DNA of 64,000 nucleotides from Brachypodium distachyon (Eukaryota > Streptophyta > Magnoliopsida > Poales > Poaceae). Below, piece by piece: positions 34,291-45,216 of the stretch. Numbering within the stretch: position 1 is the stretch's first letter; the number at the start of each line of letters is the position of its first letter. The stretch is taken from NCBI RefSeq assembly GCF_000005505.3, contig NC_016135.3, forward strand, positions 6,031,501 to 6,095,500, written 5' to 3'. A program made the position numbers and the translations under genes. The notes under the pieces are model-generated. The model made no database searches, was not told the origin of the DNA, and was given only the letters and a program-made list of their open reading frames with translations.

Positions 34291-34455
34291 GCCCGTCACG
34301 CGGCCATCGCGTCGTCGGCGGTTACGTCTCTCGGCGGAGGTTTCCACGGGGGTTTCCGCGAGTGGCGCTCCCCTCTCAGTAGCACGAGGCGGAGGCGGCT
34401 CTCGGAGGCGGCGTCGATCTGCGGGGGGTTGAAGGGGGGTGCGGCGCGGAGCCAA

Positions 34456-37400
34456 CGACAGAGGAGGAGCGGACGGGGGTAAAGGGGGCCGCGATTCGCT
34501 GATGTTGATTTGTTTTGTTTTAATAAGGGCGTCTTAGGGCTTCACAACAATGCGTTCTAGTCACATTGTTGGCATCAACTATATAGTTTTCAAACCATGG
34601 TCTAACCAAAAGGGGTTACAAAAATTTCCTTAAATCACTCTCATCCAAAAAAAAAATACAGATACATTTCCTCCAACTTCTAAAAATGGCATCCCAATAC
34701 ACGTCATATTAGTATTAACATGCTCGAACAGAGTTTTTGAAATTTTCCATTAGATGACAAAAGTGAACTCAAATTTCTGTCAGTGTGTCTAGACTCTAGA
34801 AGACATAGGTACTAAGCATTTTTATTAGCAAGAAAAGAAAAGAAATATACACGATCTATTGGAGTACTTGTATTAGTCCAGTCTCAATGCTCCAATGACA
34901 GTTCAATACTGGAGTACATCTTGTCTCAGAGTGTATCGTATACAATGGAAACTATATTTAGATACAACTCTTCCAACGGCTTGTATCTTGTTGTATCTAA
35001 ACAAACTGTCATCTGTTATGTTTTCTGAGAGAAATTATTAATTTACTTGAGTTTGACCCTAAGAGTTGTATCTAGATTAAGATATGATACTTCTCTCTTT
35101 GTTCATAAATAATGTTCCACACCAGAGTTTTTTTTCTCTAGCTGGCAGCCTGGCATACCTAAGGTACATTACAAAGTGGAGCATTCTGAGAAAAGGTCTA
35201 AGAACTAGCATTATGTAATGCATTTTCTTTTGGGGACACGTCCCTTATTTATTTGTTAAAAGTTTGATAAACTTGCCAATTGTGCCTAAACCTTATAGGT
35301 AAACACCTATTGCCATCCTAACCTATCAATTTAAATGATAAATTAAACAATGAAAAGAAAACTAGTTTTGAGAATTATGTTGGAACTTTGGCCAAATTTA
35401 TGCCTTGAGACTCCTCACTGGGCTATTTATAATGTTTGTATTTGTTGATAAGGTTTTCGATTAATGTGAAATTTGGACTAACACTCGAACTTTCTTGAAA
35501 AATACATCACTCTTGAAAGAGAGGACTCTAATACCTCTGTTCGGAACTCATTTTCGATTCTTATGCTCTTGTGAGACAGATTTCTAAAAATAATAAATAT
35601 TTTAGAATTTTTGGAAAATCTAAATAAGTACATGTGTATATGAATGTGTAATGCACAACTACAATTTTTTTTATTGAGAAAGATGTTAATTTATGATAGA
35701 TGTTCTATTTACCTGTATTAAATAATCTACAAATTGATTTTTTGTAGCAATATGTTATAAATCACATCTATATATACTTTGCATGTACATTTTTTAGAGT
35801 TTTATGTAATTTTGAAAACATGTTTAAAATGTTGGGCTCACTGAGGTAACGTCAGCACTCCCCGTTCGCTCCCTAGCGCCTCTAGTCGACTCGGTCTAAT
35901 TAAAAGTGGTACAGCAGATGAGATCTCTGCCCACCCCACGTATGATACAACTTGCTGGAGTTAGCATATTTCCCCCCTGCAAGCACTTCTTTTGAGATTT
36001 CCTATCATGATGTTGCCGAATATATTTTCAGCGTAATGTCTACCCTACGAAGGCTATGACCCGGAGCCTGGTATGGCTAGGCCCCCAAAAAGCTGCTTTT
36101 CTTTGAGTGGAATACTTTTTTTGTATACTACATGCTGCATAAATTCAGTATACCCTGAAGAAAACGTCCAATTTTTGACATGACCTGCCCCTTTCCTCGA
36201 GGAAAAGATGGGCAGACGAGACCCTGATTGCCAGAGGTGATGTGCGCTGGTCTTGGACAGCAACTGCAGCAGCTCACGCCTGTACCCAAATCTCCTAACC
36301 AAAACATACACAAGCAACTACTCCTCCCATTTGACTACGTCTAATACTCCCAGAGTAGCAGTACGATTGATGCCTTAATTAGTCGGGTTTAACACTTAAC
36401 AAAGTGTGCTTTTGCTGATGGGGTACGTATCCCGAAGATAATCAGCTGGTACTACTCTACTCGTACTAATTAAATGATGCTTTTTGGCGCCTGAAAAAGA
36501 AGAGCGGAGAGAGGTGCAGAGCGAGCACAAGTGGCGCTGGTAAGCGTAGCGATTTGGGACGTGGAAACATATACTAGTAGAGTATTATTTTGGGTGGTGA
36601 TTATGACCACCTTTTGGTCATTTCAATCACTTTTTTTTACATCGAATGATTCGTGCAATCCGCTGCCAGAATATTTTATTTGTGCTGCATACGTCCGCGT
36701 ATCATTTGCCACACCCGGAAAAAGGCAGCAAGGGCAGGAATAACGACCTAAAACACCGATTACGGGGTCACCATTAATGGTAGGTGAAGTGGTTTCGGGT
36801 TGTTTAGGAATATTGCTGGCCCACGTGGCCCAAAACCAAGAAAAAAATGGTGAGAACCCAAAGAAATTTCACTTCATCCGCGCGGCGCAAATACCTTGTT
36901 TTTTTTCTTTTGAGGAAAAAAACCCTGTTTGAATTGGTAAAAAAAAAAGACCGTATTTCACTGATTTCACATACGAAGCTTGTAATGACGTTGCAATATA
37001 ATTACACATCTCTACTGTCTGTTAAATTTCGTTGGGGGTTCATCCATGTAGACGAATCGAGTTCTTTTTTAAGCTAGACGAATCGAGTTTGCTTCCAAGA
37101 GATGGGTCGTCGGAAAAGATAGTATGTGTCCTATATTAAGTGTACTTGAACAACAAGCTGACTAGATGTAAACACAGAAACCAAAATGTACAAGACATGT
37201 TATAATAATTATGCGAATCATAAAATCCTAGAAAATGTTTCCAAATAAGTTTTTTGTTAGAACCATGTTTCCAAATAAGTTATAAAGCACATAAGAGGAT
37301 TGTAAAATAAAAAGCGATTTTCCATATTTTGGGGCTAGAAATACTTTTCCTGACTACTAAATATTATTTGAATTTATTTGCATTTTTATGGATAAATTTT

Positions 37401-38504
37401 GATATTATTAAAAAAAGAAAACCAAACCCTGAAAAAGAATAAGGAACAGGAAAAGGAAAAGAAGAAAAAATAGAATTAGGCCGAAACCACCCCTCGGCCC
37501 ACCTTCCCTTCTCCCTGAGCGGCCCTTCTTTTCCCCACCCGAGCATCCGCCTCGGCTCAGCGCAGCGCACTGCCACTGGCCCAACGGCCCAGCCAGCCCC
37601 ACGCACCTGTCGTCCCCAACCTCCGTCCACAACGGCCGAAACCGCCGACGCCCGAGACGATTCGCCTCTCCCGCAACGGGCGAAATCTCCAGAAAGACGC
37701 CCGCACCGGCCGCTTACCTTCCCATCCAAAATCGCCGTCAAACGTCCACTTACGGCCATTAAGGTCCGCGGGCGTTACCGCCGGTGAGCCCCCTCCTCTC
37801 CTGGCGCCCCTCCGCCTCCCATTTCCTCCCCTCAACCTCTCCACCTAATCCCCGCCCAGGATCCGCCTTTCTCCGCCCACAATTCTCACGGAAGACCCCA
37901 CCGCTCCGGTCGACCGTCACCGCCGCTTGGAGCCGAACAAGGAATGCTGAGGCAGCTGAGGTGTCTGTGTGAGGCAGAGGCAGCTGAGGAGTTCATTATG
38001 GCTGTCACCCGATCCTGAATGCGCTCCCCTGCACCGAATCCGCGTCCGCCCGACGTTCCCACCCTCGGACGCCGGTAAGACCTTTTTCTACCGTCCGATC
38101 TTCCCCGACGGCCTAGATTAGATCGTATCTGAGGCGGGTATGTTACCCTAGATCTAGATCCGGCGGTTGAGATATCTCAATTAAACGAACCAGTTATAAA
38201 CCATGGAAACCTGCCAAGTGTCTAGCCTCGCTAAGCCTAGGTCTTGAGCTCAGGTCATCTATCCATTGATGGGGTTATTAAATGGATCCAGCGTTGAGAG
38301 GGTATTATTTATGTTATGCGGCATAGATTTCGTCTCTTTCCTTTGTGCTTGGAGGTAGCTGGTCTAGGGGATCCTTCGTGCTATTGGTAGCAACTTGTGT
38401 CGAAACTTGCCGACAACAAGACAAATATTGGTCGACGGAAGTCTCCTGCTGAACACGTGTGCGGTTTCTACCGTCATGGTGACTCGAGAGAGGGTTCCAA
38501 AAGC
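34456..38504. other. intergenic; CpG-rich patch at 37480-38110
   Basis: Mostly AT-rich with no supported gene. 37480-38110 is C-rich on the plus strand (PyC tracts, many CG), resembling a 5' UTR or promoter island, and GCCGGTAAGACC near 38070 could be a splice donor. No downstream exon is recognised, so it may be a gene fragment. Confidence 0.4.
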
Positions 38505-38512
38505 GTGGCATT

Positions 38513-38954
38513 CAGGGCCGTACCTGAGAATTTGAGGCCCCTGTGCAAAATACAAAATGTGGTCTGAATAATCTAATCTGATGGCCATCGAGCACTGTTT
38601 TTGCCTGTGTCAAATTGACGATCCATGAGATGAAGCAATCGGGCAGAAAACGATGCGTCGCGTGAAATTGATCTATCGATGGAAGCATGTAGCAGTAGTT
38701 CAATACGCACTGATTCAACCTAAGGCTATTGTGGATTTGTGGGCTTGGACTATTATGTTTTTTCTCCTAGCTGGGTTGACCGGAATGAGATCACTATTGT
38801 GGTTTTCTTTCCTTTTATCTCCCTGCTCTCATGTTGGCCTTCTGTTTACGGTGATTAAGTATGTGATTGGTACAAATTCAAGTAAAATTTGAGGCCCTAA
38901 TTTTTCGAGGACCCTCTGCGGTCGCCCAGACTCCCCTGCTACTATACGGGCCTG
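38513..38954. mobile_element. non-autonomous hAT element (442 bp)
   Basis: Ends CAGGGCCGTA (38513) and, inverted, CAGGCCCGTA (38954). Flanks GTGGCATT (38505-38512) and GTGGCGTT (38955-38962) are an 8-bp target duplication with one mismatch, as expected for hAT. Inner ends share GAGGCCC. No transposase inside. Confidence 0.8.
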
Positions 38955-38962
38955 GTGGCGTT

Positions 38963-39172
38963 TCACCTAGCTTGTAGGTGACTTTCCACGTGCACCATAT
39001 GTATTTTGTTGTGATTTAAAAAAAAATTCAAGGCTGTAGATTTACCATGAGTTATAATAGTGCGTGGATATCCTTTGAAAAAACACGTAATAATATTTTT
39101 ATATTTTCCTTAATTCACTTGACATCTTTTTTGTCAAGTTTATGAATGCATTGGATGGAATATATAGTAAAC
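38963..39172. other. intergenic, no gene seen
   Basis: Short AT-rich spacer. Confidence 0.5.
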
Positions 39173-39750
39173 GTTCGCTCCCTGATCTTCCGACTCGATG
39201 GGTAAAGTTCCACCCGTACAGAGCTAAATTTGACATCCTCACAGACTAAAGTTGACATACCCACGGAACTAAAGTTGCCATCCCACTATAGCTGGGCACG
39301 GGTGGCCCGGCCCGAAGCCTGACGTCCCGGGCCGGGTTCGGGCCTCACTTTCTAGTCCCAAGCCCGGCCCGAAAGCCCGAAATGACTAAAAACGGGTAAT
39401 TTTTAGGAAAAAGAGGTATAAAAAATCGTTTATTTATTCCGAAAATAATTATTTTAATGCTTAAATGGCCTATTTTTGGGGTTTTGGGCCGGACCGGGCT
39501 TCAGGTTTGTATACATCCCACAAAATTAAACGTTTGCTCTCTAGCCTTCTGTTGCGATGGGATAAAGTTGACACCCGCACAAAACTAAAGTTGCCACCAT
39601 CACAGAGCAAAGTTGATACCCTACATAACTAAAGTTGTCACGTCACGTAACTAAAATTATCACCCCACAAGACACGTGACGCAATCTCTTCTCAGTCGGA
39701 AAGCAAACAGATCGTTCGCTCCGAGAGGCTAAAGATCGAACGTTCGCTCA
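39173..39750. repeat. duplicated block with ~27-bp ACTAAAGTTG repeats
   Basis: Two related blocks (39173-39290 and 39525-39665) each consist of short units of the type ACAGA[A/G]CTAAAGTTGACACC in tandem. They flank a CCGGCCCGAAAGCCCG-rich centre. The word ACGTTCGCTC occurs at both edges (39174 and near 39740). It looks like a degenerate repeat element of unknown class. Confidence 0.6.
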
Positions 39751-40879
39751 ATATAAATTCTGACCTTGATCCCACCGAGGTTGAGAATAATGAAATCTTT
39801 CCTTATATTTAGGGAAATTATTTACTTGCATCCGCACATTGTTGTACTCCTTAACTTTAACTTGTCCCCGATAATAATAAAAAACATGCATGCATCTTGA
39901 CGAGACTATATACACTAGCTACCTTTTCATTTATACGTGACCTTCTTTTGTCTGCCAAAAGGTAAAAGGTGGTTCTAGTTCTTGAGTAGGAGTACCTACC
40001 CCGTCTGCCCTTTTCGCCCGCGTAAAACTCCAGCTCGGGGAAGTTGCTGTCGTTTCTATTTGTCCTTGACCATCCTGTTTGGAGCCTTGAAAAATCCGAC
40101 GGGATCGAAGGGTGTTGTCTAGCTCAGCATGGTCATGAATTGAATTCGGCTGTTCCGTCCCACCGGAAAATTTGTTGGCTCTTTTCCTTTTTACAGAGTG
40201 CGTCAGTAAATCTTCCAGTGTTATTGTTAGCTCGGTCATTCCACCAAATTCCTACCGGGACATATAGTACATTCTATTCTAGTCAGGCTGGGTTGGTACT
40301 TACCCTAGGTGTACCATTGTCTTTATGATAAAAAGGAAAATTTCAATAGGGAACATACCACAGCTACTTGTAAGTATACATTAATACTCCAACGGCCTCC
40401 ACATGCAGACTCGTGTTACCTCCCGTTGATTTAATAGATAAATATAGTTCTCATCTTTTAACTATTGCGAAAAAAATATTTCGATTTTCTGTCTAGATAT
40501 TAAAAACTAGACATATTTTATATCTATTCCACCCAAAAGCGATATTATTACCAAGGTACAATAGTTTTTCATGTGACTTGTCGTATGGTTTGTGTCACTC
40601 GCGCGTGCTTGGTCCTTTCTTCCTAGCTTTTAGGGTTCCCAAGGCCCTTCTATGCTCGTAAGTGTCATTGACCTTCAGGATCCGTAACGTGAACTAATGT
40701 TTCTTTTCGAGAAGTGGGCGAAACGAGAACCTCGAAGACTGACATGGCATCGCCACGTGATCACATAGGACGCTCACATGACACACTAGATGTAAAATCG
40801 CTCTACGTTGACACTAATATTGCTTTGAAATGACCAAAGAAATCAAAAGCGTTCGATTCTGATAATTGACGGACAAAAC
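39751..40879. other. intergenic, no gene seen
   Basis: Chance frames on both strands around 39931-40328. No family recognised. Confidence 0.45.
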
Positions 40880-40921
40880 AATACAAATCCACGTCAGTTA
40901 TTTTTGATATGGAGGGAGTAT
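40880..40921. repeat. right-end fragment of a Stowaway-like MITE
   Basis: CACGTCAGTTATTTTTGATATGGAGGGAGTA is the terminal part only (longer than shown words; see 40890-40920). The matching left end is not visible. Confidence 0.5.
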
Positions 40922-41244
40922 TAAAACAAATAAGGGACCACATTATAATTTCCTAATAATTGAGGGATGGAAAATATATTCGTCCCTTGACACTACCAGA
41001 ATACTGAGTAGCTAGCAATACAGTGGCACATCAATCGGTGAAACGGAACCTGGAGCACAAAAATAAACGACTTGACAGACTATATACCACTGCCCCGGTA
41101 GATTGAACGTTAATGTTCAATCCATACAAGGTACTCTCCATCTCGCATCTTATCACGCATACTTCCATGTACCCCCTCACCAGCAGACCGGCCGGCAAAG
41201 TACGACCGAGACACGAGCACATGCTTCTTCTCTTCTTCACTGCA

Positions 41245-41368
41245 TATTCCTCCGTCCAACAAAAAGATCTCAAGTTTGTCAAAATTTAAATGTATGTAGA
41301 CATGATTTAGTGTATAGATGCATTCAAATTTTGACAAAGTTGAGACATCTTTTTGAACCGAGAGAGTA
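41245..41368. repeat. Stowaway-like MITE
   Basis: TATTCCTCCGTCCAAC at the left and TTGAACCGAGAGAGTA at the right, with inner AAGATCTCAAGTTTGTCAA / TTGACAAAGTTGAGACATCT. Same subfamily as 21893-22021. Confidence 0.8.
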
Positions 41369-43017
41369 CAACCGATTGAAATTGCACCGCGCTAGCTCGA
41401 TCCTTTGTCCCATGCCTCTGCTTCAGCGAACACACGAATGGACGCCTCTAGCTCTACATGCAATGTGCTATCAGGTCGAAACTTTTCTCCATTCTCTCTC
41501 GGTGCCTTTTGACCATATTCTCATGTTCTTTTGCAAGACTAGCACCTAAAATGCCGCACTAGGTAAGCAAGGCAATGCAGGCAAAAGAGAGCTTGCCTGC
41601 ATGGTAATAGCAACTAGAGCTCTCATGTTGCCACTGGCTCGCTTCAATTTCCATTTCTATGCTTAGCCCATGACAGCATTCATGCGATATTAATTAGTGT
41701 CTGATAGAAGGGAAGGATGGAGATCATGGAGGCAGCAACAATTCCTTTCACAGTGTTGGGCCTGATCCAATCAGTGGTTTGTCTGTCTATAGATCCCTCT
41801 CTTGATTGCTTGCACGCCTAAACGTAACAGTATAAACCGGGTCGTGTGCAAAAGTAGGCGTTTGTTTCCGTGTGGGTGGGTGACGGCAGCAGGGCGGACC
41901 CGGGTACGTACACTGGATCAGCAATGCAAGGGGTCACGACGGGAGACCATCCCTCCCTAGCTCGCAGCCCAAAAGCTGGTTGCCCTCAGAGAAAGTTGCA
42001 TCCGCTTTTCTCTCCCTCTCTCTCCACGCCAAATGAGACTTCAACTCTCCCAAAAGCTGAAGAGGGCACTGACAGGACAACATGTGTAACAGAGGAACCC
42101 TGATTGGTCAGTAGAGAAAAAAAACAATGTGGTATTGGATACACAGTGCAGAAGGAAGAGTCTTCTGTCCCCCTTCGATACGGAAGGGTGCTCTCTCTCT
42201 CTAGCATGAACCAAGCGCTAGATCAGTATGATGTATCAGTACCTTATTTCCTTTGAATTTTCTCTTTAGAATGTGAACAAATTATCAAGGCATGCAAAGG
42301 AGCATCTGACATAGTACTCCGTACTGGTTCTCAAGGCAATTACAAGCCTGAGGGTGGATCAAGGACCAGCTTCGTCACCCCACCACTACCCTCCGTCCCT
42401 ACTCGGGCCGTTCTTGGTGGTTCAATGTACCGATGTAGGAAGTACGACAAACCTTAGCCTTTATGTAGGCGCGGTCCGTTTAGTGTGGTTTGGTTTCTTC
42501 TCTGACGACCTGAACTCCCTTTTCAAGAGGCAAGCCATGGCTGTTGCCACATCTGGATTGAGTTGTGGCGGCCAGTGACAATGGGGATCAGGTGGAGGAC
42601 GCTAGAACTTCGGGTCGAAAACCCAAATCAATGCGGTTTTGCCACTTAAGTTGGGCATCCTCCAAGTATATTTTCAATTTCGAAAATGGGAAGCCATTTT
42701 TATCACGAAATTTGGTGCCACAACATATGTAAAATGGCTCCAAATGCAATGAGATTGGCGCAACGCCTTTGCTTTAGACACCCTAGATTGTTATGTTATT
42801 ATAAACAACACATCCAACGTTTTGATTTCTTGTGTTTAGGCATGAAAAAAAAATATGAATGAAGATTTAACTGAGTCGTTGAGTAACCCCGAATATGAAG
42901 GAATGTATAAATATTTTTAACCGATGATGGAAATGGTCAACAAAGTAAGTTGCATGCAATATAAATTTTAAGAAAAGCTTATAGTGTATTCTAGGAAATA
43001 CGAGGGGCCGGTATCTA
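41369..43017. other. intergenic, no gene seen
   Basis: Includes a CT microsatellite near 42191-42200 and short chance frames. No recognisable domain. Confidence 0.5.
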
Positions 43018-43078
43018 AGGTCATGGTTGGATTAGGTGTACTTTTGGCTAAAAAATACACCTAATCCAACGAGGACCT
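43018..43078. repeat. perfect 15-bp hairpin with extended stem
   Basis: GTTGGATTAGGTGTA (43026-43040) and its exact reverse complement TACACCTAATCCAAC (43056-43070) flank a 15-nt loop that itself has TTTT/AAAA. After a 3-nt mismatch the stem resumes with AGGTC / GACCT outside. Confidence 0.8.
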
Positions 43079-43351
43079 GAATGAAGTGAGTTGAAGGAGT
43101 GCCATCCAAAATTTGTAACACGGATCACAATGAAATGGATGGTAGAAATGGTCGGTGGACATCCAAATATGAGGGGAATAACCTTACCATTGAACTCTCC
43201 ATCCGGATGGAACGGGCAATGAGGACACACAACACAAGCACCATTCCTGTTGAAAGCGTTGTACTTGGTTCTCTAGGATGAAAATCCTTGACCCGTCGTC
43301 CTTTTGGATGGATATAGCCACACACAAGCATTGCCCGCTTCGTGTAACTGG

Positions 43352-43437
43352 TACTTTCTTCGTCACAAAATAAATGATGTGGATTTGTACAACAATCTAT
43401 ACAAATTCAACTCAGTTATTTTGGGGTGGAGGAAGTA
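43352..43437. repeat. short Stowaway-like MITE (86 bp)
   Basis: TACTTTCTTCGTCACAAAAT at the left and TTTTGGGGTGGAGGAAGTA at the right, with inner ATTTGTACAAC / ATACAAAT. Flanked by TA-like sites. Confidence 0.7.
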
Positions 43438-44012
43438 TTATTGTCGTGGAAAATGGAGAGTTGGTCACGATGGATGTAGAAGCAGCAAGCATGCATGTGG
43501 ATGAGCTAGCATTGAGGTAGTATATATCACAGCCTGATGCTGGCTACCGTTGCAACCATTTTTATGTAACCATCTCGTAAGTATAGATTTTTGGCATCGA
43601 CAATTCAACATGTAGCGTTGACGCTCTGTGCATGCTCACACCCTTCGTCAGAGGCCGGGCTCTCAGCCCCAGGGTACGTACACTGCTAGTCTCATTTGAG
43701 TAATTGAGACTATGATGAACACTGACAAGGAGAGGGAGAGAGAGAAAAATAAAAAGGCAAGCAACGGTGATGAACTCGGCCAGGTCATGCATGGCAGTGA
43801 TAAAAAAAAGCAAGGACGTGGGAGGAAAAAAAAACTCGATCGTCTCAGCTTACCATGCAATGCAACTGGCAGACTGATTTGTGTATCAATGGGGAAATTT
43901 TGCAGTGTCGGAATCAAACACACATTATTGCTTTCTCTACGATCGGTCAAAAAGGCCGTGGCCCCGTCATGATTCCACTGTGGCGCGTTTCCTGGACGAA
44001 CCAACCCATCTG
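43438..44012. other. intergenic, no gene seen
   Basis: Purine-rich stretch 43729-43765 and chance frames only. Confidence 0.45.
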
Positions 44013-44300
44013 GAGCAAGATTATTAATAGTTTAGCCATCAGTTGGCTATAAGCTGGTGTCATGTTGTTAATAGTTTGTGCAATAGGTAGCATGTATAAT
44101 AGTTGACTATAATATTATACTATTTTATCAATATATGGCACACACTGCATTCTCACATGGTTCTTAGGAGCATGTGCTGCAGCTGACTATTAGCTAATAG
44201 CCCACTCCTCTTCTCTCTCCTATTATCTCCCCTCCAACTAAACAAAAATAACATATTTAAATCCTTATAATCTGCTTGCATCCCTTATTATTCTTGCTCT
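44013..44300. repeat. MITE with GAGCAAGA ends (288 bp)
   Basis: GAGCAAGATTATTAATAG at 44013 and, inverted, GAGCAAGAATAATAAG at 44300, with imperfect inverted similarity inside (AGCTAATAG / ATTAATAG words). The superfamily is not certain. Confidence 0.65.
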
Positions 44301-44716
44301 TACGCAAGCGACCGAGCAGCTACTAATGTCACCGGGCCAACACACACGCAGACACGTCTCCAGTTTGGCTGTCTCGTCTCAACCATGGCGCGCGGTATAT
44401 CTTTTTTTTGGCCTTTTCCATTGCTGCTCGTAATCAGTGGCAAAACTCACTCAAAGACATTTGTGTGCCCACTCAACGGCTTTCCTTTCGCTTAGTTCCT
44501 AAGCCGATGTCACAAGTAGAAAGGTCCCTAGGTTCGTTCGTTACAACTGCGAGAAACGGCCTTTTGGAGGGCACTTGCCCCCCGCCCCGCGCTCACTAGC
44601 TCACTTATCGCGTGCCGTTTTGGCAGCCCGAAGAGTGCCGGAACGTGTGGAAGTGTAGGTGTAGAAAGGTCTCTAGGCCAGTGGTAGTTTTGTGGAGTCA
44701 TAGTTCGCGAGGCATG
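44301..44716. other. short intergenic spacer left of CACTA-2
   Basis: No gene or repeat recognised. The last three bases before the element (44717-44719) are its CGT target duplication. Confidence 0.5.
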
Positions 44717-44719
44717 CGT

Positions 44720-45000
44720 CACTAGTACAAAACAGGCTATCAGTGTCGTGCAAAATTGGCTATCAGTGGCGTGCGGGCCGCACGCCACTGACTTCTGGCC
44801 ACTGATAGCTGAGTTATGAGTGGCGGGTCAAATACACGCCACTGATAGGGATACCTATCAGTGTTGGGTCTCCCTGACCGACACTGATCGGCCCTACGGC
44901 CTGACAGAGATAGATTCCCGGCGAGCCGCACGACAGGCCCAGATAGTCTATCAGTGGCGGTTGCAGTTGAGTATTAGTGGCGGTCAGCGCCCGACATTGA
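44720..45000. repeat. CACTA-2 left subterminal repeat array
   Basis: CTATCAGTG(G/T)CG and CGCCACTGATAG cores at 44738-44752, 44760-44788, 44800-44850, 44858-44890 and 44948-44990. Convergent pairs as in CACTA-1, but the left half of the motif differs (CTATC in place of CACC). Confidence 0.85.
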
Positions 45001-45058
45001 AAAAAAATTGTTTAATTTATTTAATTCCCAGGTTAATATACACATCAATATACCAGAA

Positions 45059-45138
45059 TTATACACAGAAATATACACAGAAATATACACAGAAATAGCG
45101 CAGTTCATTCCAGAGCATATATATATATATATATATAA
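45059..45138. repeat. 12-13-bp tandem repeat followed by (AT)n
   Basis: ATACACAGAAAT repeated about four times (45060-45098), then (AT)10 at about 45118-45137. Confidence 0.8.
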
Positions 45139-45216
45139 CCTTCATGTAGCACTACATTGTTAAGTTTTAGAGACAACAAATGCAAATCATCATATTACAT
45201 GAACGGATTACAATGT

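Noticed and set aside
34291..34455. N-terminal extension of the second hAT-derived gene
   Set aside because: Open but Arg/Pro-rich and corresponds to 5' UTR in the paralogue; MSAEEAS at 34290 is the shared start.
37480..38110. First exon of a host gene
   Set aside because: CpG-rich and promoter-like, but no downstream exon or protein match can be seen, so left as a note.
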